A DNA stretch of 52,174 nt from NCBI GenBank assembly GCA_947447995.1, contig CANFLQ010000008.1, positions 1 through 52,174 of the forward strand, given 5' to 3'. A program made the position numbers and the translations under genes. The notes below the pieces were generated by a model. It was not told the DNA's origin. It ran no database searches and saw only the letters and a program-made list of their open reading frames with translations. This DNA is from Bacteroidota bacterium (lineage in GTDB: Bacteria > Bacteroidota > Bacteroidia > 2-12-FULL-35-15). Shown piece after piece: positions 37,455 to 44,194 of this stretch; the first letter of the stretch is position 1; each line of letters opens with the position of its first letter.

Positions 37455-39074
37455 ATGAAATACGATTATATCATTATTGGTGCTGGTTCCGCAGGTTGTG
37501 TGCTTGCTAACCGTTTGTCGGAAGACAAAAACGTAACTGTTTTATTACTAGAAGCAGGAGGGAAAGATACCAAAATAGAACTTGCTATACCGGGAGCGTA
37601 TGGTAAATTGATGAAATCAGACGTAGATTGGGGCTTTTCAACCGCACCTCAAAAATATGTTAATAACAGAGAAATTTATTTGCCTCGCGGTAAAACATTA
37701 GGTGGTAGCAGTTCTACCAACGCTATGGCGTATGTACGTGGGCATAAAGAAGATTTTAACGATTGGGCTAAATTGGGCAACAAAGGTTGGGGATACGAAG
37801 ATGTTTTGCCTTATTTTATTAAGTCCGAAAACAATGAACAGCTAAACAATAGCTACCACGGTAAAGGCGGTGAGATGAATGTTACTTTTGCTCAACAATA
37901 TAAAACTCCATTAGCGGATGCTTTTGTGAAGGGCTGTATAGAAAAAGGTATTCCCGAAAATAAAGATTATAATGGTGCCGAAATGGAAGGAGCAGGTTTT
38001 TTTCAGTTTACCATTAAAAATGCAAAAAGAGAAAGTACTGCAACCGCTTTTTTAAATCCTGCAAAAGGGCGTAAAAATTTAACAATAATTACCAAAGCCC
38101 ACACCAACAAAATTATTATTGAAAATAATATAGCAATAGGTGTTGCATATTTTAATGAAAAAAACACAATAGAAAATGCGTATTGTAATAAAGAAATAAT
38201 TTTAAGCGCTGGATCATTCGGCTCACCTCAAATACTTATGCTTTCTGGTATTGGCGATGCTGAAGAACTTAAAAAAGTAGGTGTTCCAGTACTGAAAAAC
38301 ACTCCTGGTGTAGGAAAAAATTTACAAGATCATTTATTTTTTGCAACAAGCTGTTTGTGTAATCAAAAAAAAATAACATTAAACAGTTACATTTCTACCT
38401 TACCCCAATTAGGTGCTTTAGCTAATTATTTAATATTAAAAAAAGGCCCATTTACGATAAGCTTGTTGGAGGCTGTGGCATTTTTAAAATTAGATAAAAA
38501 TTTAGATCGTCCCAATCTTCAATTCCATTTTGCCCCAATTCAAATAGGAAATGATGGCAAAACGGATTTTCACGATCCTACCACATTTCCAACCGAAGAT
38601 GGTTTTACAATTTTACCCACCTTGTTAAAGCCATTAAGCAGAGGTTATGTAGCACTACGGTCTAATAATCCTAAGGATTCCTTGTTAATTCAACCTAATT
38701 TTCTTGAAAAAGAGGAGGACAGACAAGTATTGATAAAAGGATATTATAAAGCCAAAGAAGTATTAATGTCCAACGCATTTAAGCCTTACCGTATAAAAAT
38801 GCATTTCCCTGTTGACGATAGTTCAGAAGAAAAAGTATTAGAACATATTAAAACATTTTTAGAAACAGTTTATCACCCCGTTGGAACATGTAAAATGGGT
38901 AACGATGCAATGGCTGTTGTAGACGATAATCTTAAAGTGATTGGTATTGAAGGCTTGCGTGTTGCAGATGCTTCTATTATGCCTACAATAGTTTCTGGCA
39001 ATACCAATGCCGCATGCATTATGATTGCTGAAAAAGCTGCTGATTTAATAAAAGGGGAAATAGCTGTTTCCTAA
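37455..39074 (+). CDS. GMC-family FAD oxidoreductase (choline dehydrogenase-like)
   Basis: GMC enzymes oxidise alcohols using FAD. The 539-residue protein has the FAD-binding GAGSAG at 9-14, the GMC signature LPRGKTLGGSSSTNAMAYVRG, the second signature GSFGSPQILMLSGIG and the catalytic His474 in TVYHPVGTCKMG with Asn in SGNTNAA. No signal peptide. It is followed by an SDR gene after 10 bases, so the two likely form one operon. BetA-like in sequence, but no betB or betaine genes are nearby, so substrate is open. Confidence 0.92.
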   Translation: MKYDYIIIGAGSAGCVLANRLSEDKNVTVLLLEAGGKDTKIELAIPGAYGKLMKSDVDWGFSTAPQKYVNNREIYLPRGKTLGGSSSTNAMAYVRGHKEDFNDWAKLGNKGWGYEDVLPYFIKSENNEQLNNSYHGKGGEMNVTFAQQYKTPLADAFVKGCIEKGIPENKDYNGAEMEGAGFFQFTIKNAKRESTATAFLNPAKGRKNLTIITKAHTNKIIIENNIAIGVAYFNEKNTIENAYCNKEIILSAGSFGSPQILMLSGIGDAEELKKVGVPVLKNTPGVGKNLQDHLFFATSCLCNQKKITLNSYISTLPQLGALANYLILKKGPFTISLLEAVAFLKLDKNLDRPNLQFHFAPIQIGNDGKTDFHDPTTFPTEDGFTILPTLLKPLSRGYVALRSNNPKDSLLIQPNFLEKEEDRQVLIKGYYKAKEVLMSNAFKPYRIKMHFPVDDSSEEKVLEHIKTFLETVYHPVGTCKMGNDAMAVVDDNLKVIGIEGLRVADASIMPTIVSGNTNAACIMIAEKAADLIKGEIAVS

Positions 39075-39084
39075 AATAATTAAC

Positions 39085-39879
39085 ATGTCATCACTAAAAA
39101 ATAAAGTTGTTTGGGTTACTGGTGCTACTTCTGGTATTGGCGAAGCCATTGTATATGCCTTAGCAGAAAGCGGTGCAAAACTAGTTATTTCCGCACGCCG
39201 TGAAGATGAATTGCTGCGCGTAGCCAAAAAGTGTAATGGAGCTGAGGTGTTAGTTATTCCTATCGACCTTGCAGATTCAAGTAATTTTGAAGCTAAGAAA
39301 AATGAGGTGTTGAAAAAATATAATTCAATAGATATTTTAATCAATAACGGTGGTATTAGCCAACGTTCATTGGTTAAAGATACTTCCGTAGAAGTAGATC
39401 GCAAAATAATGGAAGTAAATTATATTGGTACTGTTGCGCTTACCAAAGTGGTATTGCCACAACTATTAAAACAAGGGGGAGGTAAAATTGTAGTAACCAC
39501 AAGTACCGTTGGTAAAATAGGTACACCTTACCGCAGTGGGTACTCGGCAAGCAAACACGCATTGCATGGCTTTTTTGACTCATTACGTGCCGAATTGCAC
39601 GACGATGGCATTCGTGTGCTATTGGTTTGCCCCGGCTTTATACAAACCAATATTTCGGTAAACGCATTGGTTGGTAACGGACAAAAGCAAGGCACTATGG
39701 ATAAAGCCACAGCAGCCGGTTTAACACCCAAGGAGTGTGCCCGACAAATACTTGAAGGTATAAAAGCCAACAAACAAGAAATTGTAGTTGGTGGAGCAAA
39801 AGAAAAATTTGGGATATTGAGTAAACGTTTTTTTCCTGGATTCTTTTCGGTGTTGATAAGGAAAATGTCAGTGAAGTAG
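39085..39879 (+). CDS. Short-chain dehydrogenase/reductase
   Basis: Classical SDR of 264 residues with the NAD(P) motif TGATSGIG at 12-19, NNGG in ILINNGGIS and the catalytic Tyr153-x3-Lys157 (YSASK). The active-site Ser lies in VTTSTVGKIG. The C-terminal VVGGAKEKFGILSKRFFPGFFSVLIRK resembles DHRS7-like bacterial SDRs. Probably co-transcribed with the GMC oxidoreductase, which suggests successive oxidation or reduction of an alcohol/carbonyl pair; substrate unknown. Confidence 0.92.
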   Translation: MSSLKNKVVWVTGATSGIGEAIVYALAESGAKLVISARREDELLRVAKKCNGAEVLVIPIDLADSSNFEAKKNEVLKKYNSIDILINNGGISQRSLVKDTSVEVDRKIMEVNYIGTVALTKVVLPQLLKQGGGKIVVTTSTVGKIGTPYRSGYSASKHALHGFFDSLRAELHDDGIRVLLVCPGFIQTNISVNALVGNGQKQGTMDKATAAGLTPKECARQILEGIKANKQEIVVGGAKEKFGILSKRFFPGFFSVLIRKMSVK

Positions 39880-39904
39880 AGGCCTCAGCCCTTCATCCCC
39901 TCTC

Positions 39905-40237
39905 TTAATAATCCATAATTTCATTCATAGTAAGTTTTATTTTTTGTATCTCGTCAGATGTAATTTCACCAATCTTTTTTGTTAATCGTTCTTTGCTAAT
40001 GGAACGTATATGAAATGTAAGGATTTCAGAACTTTGTTTTAATTTATTTTTAGTGCTTGGTTGCAGCACCACATTTCCTTTGTAGTTTTTTATTTTGGTA
40101 GTAAGCGGACAACAAATTACAATGTTCAAATAGGTATTCAATAAATTACCACTGATAATAACAACGGGGTGCAAGCCAGCCTGTTCTTGTCTTTTTATTG
40201 GATTTAAGTTAGCATACCAAATGTCTCCTTGTTTCAT
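39905..40237 (-). CDS. MazF/PemK-type endoribonuclease toxin
   Basis: MazF toxins cleave RNA at short motifs. The 110-residue protein has the family start KQGDIWYANLNPIKRQEQAGLHPVVIIS, with Gly-Asp and the RP/HPVVI strand, and the later LTFHIRSISKERL stretch. Its ATG overlaps the stop of the upstream antitoxin gene in ATGA, the usual translational coupling of a toxin-antitoxin pair. It lies next to the 3' end of the CRISPR locus. Confidence 0.9.
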   Translation of the reverse strand: MKQGDIWYANLNPIKRQEQAGLHPVVIISGNLLNTYLNIVICCPLTTKIKNYKGNVVLQPSTKNKLKQSSEILTFHIRSISKERLTKKIGEITSDEIQKIKLTMNEIMDY

Positions 40238-40476
40238 ATCTCATCCGTTTTTAGTTGAGTAAGATAATCACTCATACCTTCTTCTGCCATTTTTAAAATA
40301 TCGGTATCAGCCGCCATTTTTTTGTAGGAGCGGATGTATTCTGCTTTATTAAGTTGAGTTAAATAAATTTGTAATGCCTTTTCAATCAATTTGTTTTTAG
40401 GCATTTTCAGCTCTTTTGCTTTTTTGTTGAGCAAATCAAGCAAGGGGCTGGGGAGTGTGCTTGTAAATGTAGCCAT
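40234..40476 (-). CDS. Antitoxin of the MazF pair (ribbon-helix-helix-like)
   Basis: I start the gene at the ATG at 40476 (MATFTSTLPSPLLDLL), giving 80 residues; an upstream in-frame ATG at 40500 overlaps the likely promoter. The N-terminus looks like a ribbon-helix-helix DNA-binding unit (strand FTSTLP, helices LLDLLNKKAKEL and PKNKLIEKALQIYL). The acidic C-terminus (MAEEGMSDYLTQLKTDEI) would neutralise MazF. A -7 box match, TATATTTG on the minus strand, lies at 40498-40505. Confidence 0.82.
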   Translation of the reverse strand: MATFTSTLPSPLLDLLNKKAKELKMPKNKLIEKALQIYLTQLNKAEYIRSYKKMAADTDILKMAEEGMSDYLTQLKTDEI

Positions 40477-40544
40477 GTAATTTATATTTATAAAATACAA
40501 ATATAAAGGATATTTGTAAATTGTAATTTAATTTATCTTTTTTT

Positions 40545-40590
40545 GTTGTGATTTGCTTTCAAAATGTATCTTTGACTTATTGATAAACAC
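40545..40590 (+). CRISPR. Single type II-C CRISPR repeat unit with embedded promoter
   Basis: A 46-base unit starting GTTGTGATTTGCTTTCAAAA and ending TTGATAAACAC closely resembles the 47-base type II-C repeats I recall from Bacteroides and flavobacteria. Its first 12 bases are complementary to the tracrRNA anti-repeat at 51973-51984 (first pair G-U). It contains TATCTTTG at 40567-40574, a -7 box, and TTG at 40546-40548 with an 18-base gap, so the repeat itself is a promoter firing rightward. No second intact copy is in the window. It may be a decayed array or an assembly-collapsed one. A degenerate second copy could begin near 40611 (GCTTTCA at 40621 is shared). Confidence 0.7.
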
Positions 40591-40695
40591 TATATCAAGA
40601 TATAAGTCAACAACAACAATGCTTTCAGGTGAATTTGTCAATAAAAAAATGAGGTGTTTATCAAACAATTATCCGGACTTGTGCCGGATTTTTTG
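40581..40695 (+). ncRNA. Predicted small RNA from the CRISPR repeat promoter to a terminator
   Basis: A transcript starting about 7 bases after the repeat's -7 box would begin at TTGATAAACAC and end at the terminator at 40671-40694 (ATCCGG/CCGGAT, then T-run). Its 5' end pairs perfectly over 11 bp with GTGTTTATCAA at 40654-40664, closing the molecule. An alternative pairing uses ATAAGTCAA at 40602-40610 against TTGACTTAT at 40572-40580. It could be the terminal crRNA of an eroded array, or an independent RNA. Inference from sequence only. Confidence 0.45.
40671..40694 (+). terminator. Terminator of the CRISPR-repeat transcript
   Basis: A 6-bp GC-rich stem (ATCCGG/CCGGAT) with a 7-base loop is followed by six T residues, oriented rightward and facing cas2. 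Confidence 0.7.
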
Positions 40696-40717
40696 TTTCT
40701 AATAGCTTGGGATGGAT

Positions 40718-40750
40718 AAACCTAACAGGTTTTGAAAACCTGTCAGGTTT
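40718..40750. repeat. Palindromic element AACCTAACAGGTT, copy 1 (3' of cas2)
   Basis: A 33-base near-perfect palindrome in which AAACCTAACAGGTTTT faces AAAACCTGTCAGGTTT. It lies 22 bases past the cas2 stop. Near-identical copies lie at 45661-45692 and 47345-47377, and a half copy at 45023-45037. All four sit at the 3' ends of leftward transcripts, so they may serve as terminators or REP-like elements. Confidence 0.75.
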
Positions 40751-40772
40751 GGCTTTGTTCTAATGCTTTAAG

Positions 40773-41117
40773 TTAAAATAACTCCAATTGTTGTGGTACA
40801 TTGGGTAATTCTATTGGCTTGGAACCATAAAAAAGCTCCATTTGTCCAAACTGTTTATCGGTAATTTGTAATATTCCTATTTTACCATGTTCTGGTAAAT
40901 TTTTTTTAACCCTTCGGGTATGCACATCGGCATTTTCGGAGCTGGAACTGTGCCGCACATACATACTAAACTGAAACATGCTAAAACCATCGTTCATTAA
41001 TTCTTTTCTGAACTTAGAAGCAACTTTGCGTTCCTTTTTAGTTTCGGTTGGCAGGTCATACATTACAAGTGTCCACATTATACGATAGGCATTTAGGCGG
41101 TCGGTAGATATGCTCAT
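40773..41117 (-). CDS. cas2: CRISPR-associated protein Cas2
   Basis: Cas2 pairs with Cas1 in the spacer integration complex. The 114-residue protein has the Cas2 pattern: MWTLVMYDLPTETKKER (first strand with the metal Asp of YDLP), the FRKELMNDGFSMFQFSMYVRHS segment and KIGILQITDKQFGQMELFYG. It is the last cas gene in the leftward operon. It is split from cas1 by a GIY-YIG gene with inverted repeats. Confidence 0.95.
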   Translation of the reverse strand: MSISTDRLNAYRIMWTLVMYDLPTETKKERKVASKFRKELMNDGFSMFQFSMYVRHSSSSENADVHTRRVKKNLPEHGKIGILQITDKQFGQMELFYGSKPIELPNVPQQLELF

Positions 41118-41137
41118 TGGTTTTTATTATTGTGAGG

Positions 41138-41597
41138 GTTGTCAGTTCGAGCGTAGTCGAGAACGTGTGTTAGCTTATTTCATTATAAATTTTGTGAGAA
41201 GTTTCGTTTTTGCATTCAGCTGCAATTTCTAATTGATTCCAATTCTCTTTTATCAAAGCCTCTTTTTTCTTTCTGTTCCAATTTTTAATACGTTTTTCCC
41301 ATCTGATTGCTAAATTAAAATCTGAAAATTTCTCGCAATAAATCATTTCTACAGGCAAGCGTGAGGCGGTATAACTGTTTTTATTTACTCCTGAATTGTG
41401 CTCAATTATTCTTTTTTCAGGATTATTAGTTATTCCGGTATAATATGTTTTATCCGAACACTTTAATATATAAACGTATAGGTATTTAAAAAGGCTCATA
41501 CAATAATCTTAATGTTTATTAATTGCTTACACACGTTCTCGACTACGCTCGAACTGACAACACACGAACTGACAACACACGTTCTCGACTACGCTCG
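41138..41597. mobile_element. GIY-YIG gene bounded by 33-bp inverted repeats, inserted between cas1 and cas2
   Basis: The left arm at 41138-41170 (GTTGTCAGTTCGAGCGTAGT...) and the right arm at 41529-41561 are exact reverse complements over 33 bases. The left arm touches the stop codon of the enclosed GIY-YIG gene and the right arm lies 29 bases before its start. Partial extra copies of the right arm follow at 41562-41597, up to the cas1 stop. This resembles a REP-type repeat with a dedicated nuclease. Mobility is inferred from structure. Confidence 0.7.
41170..41499 (-). CDS. GIY-YIG nuclease domain protein
   Basis: The 109-residue protein is almost all GIY-YIG domain, of the small stand-alone UPF0213/YhbQ-like type. 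The signature strands YVYILKCSDKTYYTGITNN are followed by the conserved Arg/Glu-containing helices (PEKRIIEHNSG, AIRWEKRIKNWNRKKKEALI). Such genes are often flanked by short palindromes, as here. There is no reason to expect a role in spacer acquisition other than location. Confidence 0.9.
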   Translation of the reverse strand: MSLFKYLYVYILKCSDKTYYTGITNNPEKRIIEHNSGVNKNSYTASRLPVEMIYCEKFSDFNLAIRWEKRIKNWNRKKKEALIKENWNQLEIAAECKNETSHKIYNEIS

Positions 41598-41602
41598 AAT
41601 TA

Positions 41603-42559
41603 TTACATAAAATCGGGATATACTAATTTACGTTGATCCCCATTAAAACATTTTACCAAACTTACAGCAGTACGTTGTGTAGCATTCATCAACGGACTTT
41701 TTTCTCCTTCCATTAATACATCCATTGCCGGAATTTTTAACAGAATGGCTTTTATTTCTTTTGGTATATCTTCATTAATTCCATACTCTTCAATAATGCT
41801 ATAGACTACTTTATCTACATAAGGACGGTAGGGTTCCATTAAATCATCGGCAAGGCAATAGGCATTATAACGGTTGTGGTGGAATATCCCTAAGGTGGGC
41901 AATAATCCTGCACCAACAATGCTGCGTGCCATAGTAGCACGTAAAAGCGCATAACCATAGTTTAAGTAATTGTTGGGTGGTAAGCCTTCCCGAAAGCGTT
42001 TGAAAGAAGCCCCTCCCCAGCCCTCCCCGAAGGGGAGGGAGTTGAAAATGTAGCCCCAATAATACGCCGCAGCGGTAGCTTCACAATTATCAGGGTCGCC
42101 ACTTTTTACATTGCGGTAAAGCGGAGTAAAATAATTATTATCAATATTCCGGCTGCCAAACATTGCTGCTTGGTTTTTTATTTTTTGTGAAATGGTTTGT
42201 GCCCACAATTGTTTTTTGAGCGGTTCGGTAGCATCTAATTGTGCTCTAAAACGTTCGTTTTGTATGGTGTTGCCGCATAAGGGTAACATTAAACCGGTAG
42301 GGTGGTGGGTGCTGTCGCAGGTAATAAGAGCTACGTTGTTTTCCAATAAAGCTTCTATCAAAGCTTGGGTAATGGTTATTTGTTTATGATCCAATACAAC
42401 TATACCAATGTCTTCTACTGGAATACTTGCCGATGCTTCTTTTTTGAAATGCTCTGGTACGGTTTCGTTTTTTTCTACTTCGGGTAAACGCAATACCAAT
42501 TGAGCATTAGTAAGGCTCAAATAGGAGGGATTGCCGAAATAGAGAGTGCGTTTTATCAT
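41603..42559 (-). CDS. cas1: CRISPR-associated endonuclease Cas1 (type II) with in-frame insert
   Basis: Cas1 is the integrase of spacer acquisition. The start is the ATG at 42559 (MIKRTLYFGNPSYLSL); 19 further upstream in-frame codons do not match the family, while two decayed copies of this gene end start also at MI-RTLYF. The 318-residue product has the type II Cas1 features YYWGYIF, FKRFREGLPPNNYLNYGYALLRA and GAGLLPTLGIFHHNRYNAYCLADDLMEPYRP, with catalytic Glu/His/Asp positions in these stretches. Residues 174-185 (SLPFGEGWGGAS) are encoded by a GC-rich palindromic element inserted in frame. Activity is likely if the loop tolerates it. Confidence 0.94.
   Translation of the reverse strand: MIKRTLYFGNPSYLSLTNAQLVLRLPEVEKNETVPEHFKKEASASIPVEDIGIVVLDHKQITITQALIEALLENNVALITCDSTHHPTGLMLPLCGNTIQNERFRAQLDATEPLKKQLWAQTISQKIKNQAAMFGSRNIDNNYFTPLYRNVKSGDPDNCEATAAAYYWGYIFNSLPFGEGWGGASFKRFREGLPPNNYLNYGYALLRATMARSIVGAGLLPTLGIFHHNRYNAYCLADDLMEPYRPYVDKVVYSIIEEYGINEDIPKEIKAILLKIPAMDVLMEGEKSPLMNATQRTAVSLVKCFNGDQRKLVYPDFM
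42005..42040. repeat. In-frame palindromic GC-rich element inside cas1
   Basis: A 36-base segment contains CCCTCCCC at 42021-42028 and its reverse complement at 42032-42039, plus a second CCCTCCCC just left of it. It is far more GC-rich than its surroundings. It encodes SLPFGEGWGGAS between two well-conserved Cas1 motifs. Similar GEGWGG-coding repeats are, as I recall, widespread intergenic elements in Bacteroidota. Confidence 0.7.
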
Positions 42560-42590
42560 TTGGCGTTTTTGTTTTAATTTGTTAATTAAA

Positions 42591-42629
42591 AAAATCACAC
42601 AAAATGTGTTACACAAAATGTGTGATTTT
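42591..42629. repeat. 39-bp palindromic repeat, copy at the ATPase 3' end
   Basis: The unit holds two ACACAAAATGTGT boxes in tandem between AAAATC and GATTTT ends, so the outer parts pair as an inverted repeat. It overlaps the stop codon of the ATPase gene. It matches the copy at 43786-43824 in 38 of 39 bases. Confidence 0.85.
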
Positions 42630-43762
42630 TATTTATGCTGCATCCATCGCATTAAAAACTTATCATACGTTTCATAATATGGTTGTGCCACTGCTGTGTT
42701 ATAAAACACCATTTCTTTTTCCTGTAAGGCTTCTAAACTTCTGGAAACCATAGACGATGTTCCTAGTTTGTATTTATTTATAAACACTGTTGAATGTACT
42801 TTATATACTCTTCCTTCCTTTGAAATGGCTTGTAATAATTGCCATTGTGGCGAGGTTAATAAATTGCGGTATTGATAAAAGGTATTTTCATTTAGTTTTA
42901 ATATTTCAGCGGCTATTGATTGTACATCTGTTAATTGAATATGTTTTATGCCTGATGAAAATAAATAATTGCAAAAAAATTGTGTGTAAAAGGTATGAGC
43001 GTAAGTAAATTCTAAAATAAAATCAACACATTGTTTGGTTATTTTTTTTTTGTTGTTTACAAAAATCGAAGTAATAAAATCGGCATATATTTTTTTATCT
43101 ATAAAATCTAAATGAAGATTGCTGCAACTTGCAAAAAAAGGACGTTTGGCACTGTTAAAAATTTCGTGCATCATTTTTTGATTACTGCCACAAAAAATAA
43201 AATTGGTGTTTTTTAATGATTGTATGTGGGTGCGCAAAACGGCTTCGGTATTTTTCTCGGGATATTCCAGTATTTGTTGAAATTCATCAATAGCAAATAC
43301 AATTTTAATGTTTTGTTGATCCAAAAATGAAAACAGTTGTTGAATTGTTTTTTCATATCTTTTTGTTTCTTCCAGTTCAAAGGTTAACTCAGGCGCACCT
43401 GTTAAGGAATCAAAGCTAATGAGTGGGCGTAGTGATTTTATGGCATCCACTATTTTTTTGCCCAAACCTTTGTTTTCAGGAAAGCGATTGTAAATAACCG
43501 TAGCCAATTGATTGGTAAATTCTTTTAGGTTACGGCTGCCCAATATATCTACATAAATGCAGGCTACTTTTTTATTGTGTGCGTAGGTGTTAAAAACGTG
43601 CTGAATTAATCCTGTTTTGCCTATTCGGCGTACTGCAAATAGAGTGGTGTTAATGTTATTTTGTATGTTTTTTTTTAGAATTGCTGTTTCTTCAATCCTG
43701 TCGCAAAAGTGTGCAGCATCCTTGTAACCTGTTACTAAAAAGGGATTAAATTCTTTTTCCAT
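42629..43762 (-). CDS. AAA/STAND-like ATPase (PF01637-type) with C-terminal winged helix
   Basis: The 377-residue protein has a Walker A variant RRIGKTG at 45-51 and a Walker B with catalytic Glu (IVFAIDEFQQ, Asp159-Glu160). A sensor-like FCGSNQKMM follows. The C-terminal ~80 residues look like a winged helix-turn-helix (SPQWQLLQAISKEGRVY, LGTSSMVSRSLEAL). This is the archaeal-type ATPase family common in Bacteroidota, function unknown. It is bounded at both ends by a 39-bp palindromic repeat. It lies between cas1 and the nucleotidyltransferase modules and is likely an insertion. Confidence 0.85.
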   Translation of the reverse strand: MEKEFNPFLVTGYKDAAHFCDRIEETAILKKNIQNNINTTLFAVRRIGKTGLIQHVFNTYAHNKKVACIYVDILGSRNLKEFTNQLATVIYNRFPENKGLGKKIVDAIKSLRPLISFDSLTGAPELTFELEETKRYEKTIQQLFSFLDQQNIKIVFAIDEFQQILEYPEKNTEAVLRTHIQSLKNTNFIFCGSNQKMMHEIFNSAKRPFFASCSNLHLDFIDKKIYADFITSIFVNNKKKITKQCVDFILEFTYAHTFYTQFFCNYLFSSGIKHIQLTDVQSIAAEILKLNENTFYQYRNLLTSPQWQLLQAISKEGRVYKVHSTVFINKYKLGTSSMVSRSLEALQEKEMVFYNTAVAQPYYETYDKFLMRWMQHK

Positions 43763-43766
43763 AATA

Positions 43767-43774
43767 CAAATATA
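43767..43774 (-). promoter_or_regulatory. -7 box of the ATPase gene; near-leaderless transcript
   Basis: TATATTTG on the minus strand fits TAnnTTTG and ends 4 bases before the ATG at 43762, so the mRNA would start at or next to the start codon. The upstream 39-bp repeat covers the -33 region. Confidence 0.55.
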
Positions 43775-43785
43775 AACTAAAAAAT

Positions 43786-43824
43786 AAAATCACACAAAAT
43801 GTGTCACACAAAATGTGTGATTTT
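43786..43824. repeat. 39-bp palindromic repeat, copy at the ATPase promoter
   Basis: Near-identical to 42591-42629, with two tandem ACACAAAATGTGT boxes. It lies 11 bases upstream of the -7 box and covers the -33 region. It could be the operator bound by the ATPase's own winged helix, or an insertion end. Confidence 0.85.
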
Positions 43825-44068
43825 ATTTTTTAAAGCTTTTGAACATTGCTACAACTCAAATAATACTATTACCTGTTATAAATTAGTTCAATAATGTTGA
43901 CAACTATTTTTTTGTAATAAACACTTGATAATGTTAGTGAATTCATTACCAATCAAGTTACTCTACTTGCAAATCAACAGGTTAAAAACATTTGTAGATA
44001 CGACTATATTTTTTTATGCCCTAATTGGACTAATACATATTAAGTGATGGTGTAATACGTCGCTTCTT
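43825..44068. other. Non-coding stretch with no recognised content
   Basis: This AT-rich stretch between the ATPase promoter repeat and a decayed cas1 fragment has no reading frame, repeat or RNA structure I can support. Confidence 0.5.
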
Positions 44069-44187
44069 TTTTGAAATGCTCAGGTACAGTATTGTTTTTT
44101 TTCTACTTCGGGTAAACGTAAAACTAGTTGAGCGTTAGTTAAACTTAAATAGGAAGGGTTTTCAAAATAGAGGGTGCGTTCAATCAT
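44069..44187 (-). pseudogene. Decayed cas1 5' fragment, copy 1
   Basis: Reading leftward from the ATG at 44187 the sequence encodes MIERTLYFENPSYLSLTNAQ and LVLRLPEVEK, matching the first 30 residues of the intact Cas1. DNA identity is about 80% by eye. A run of eight A residues, one more than in cas1, shifts the frame and a TGA follows. Similarity continues out of frame through PEHFKKEA and then ends. The fragment lies 7 bases from the stop of the first nucleotidyltransferase gene. Confidence 0.85.
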
Positions 44188-44194
44188 TTATTAA

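Noticed and set aside
37455-39879. Choline-to-betaine operon
   Set aside because: The GMC enzyme resembles choline dehydrogenase, but its partner is an SDR and no betaine aldehyde dehydrogenase or transporter is present, so the substrate is left open.
40611-40656. Second CRISPR repeat copy after the first
   Set aside because: Only GCTTTCA and scattered bases match; spacing would give a 20-base spacer instead of the ~30 usual for type II-C. At best a degenerate terminal repeat, so not called.
42192-42389. 65-codon open frame antisense to cas1
   Set aside because: Shadow of cas1 on the opposite strand with no independent start signal or family match.
42560-42616. Upstream extension of cas1 by 19 codons
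   Set aside because: Those residues lack family similarity, and both decayed cas1 copies begin at the MI-RTLYF methionine.
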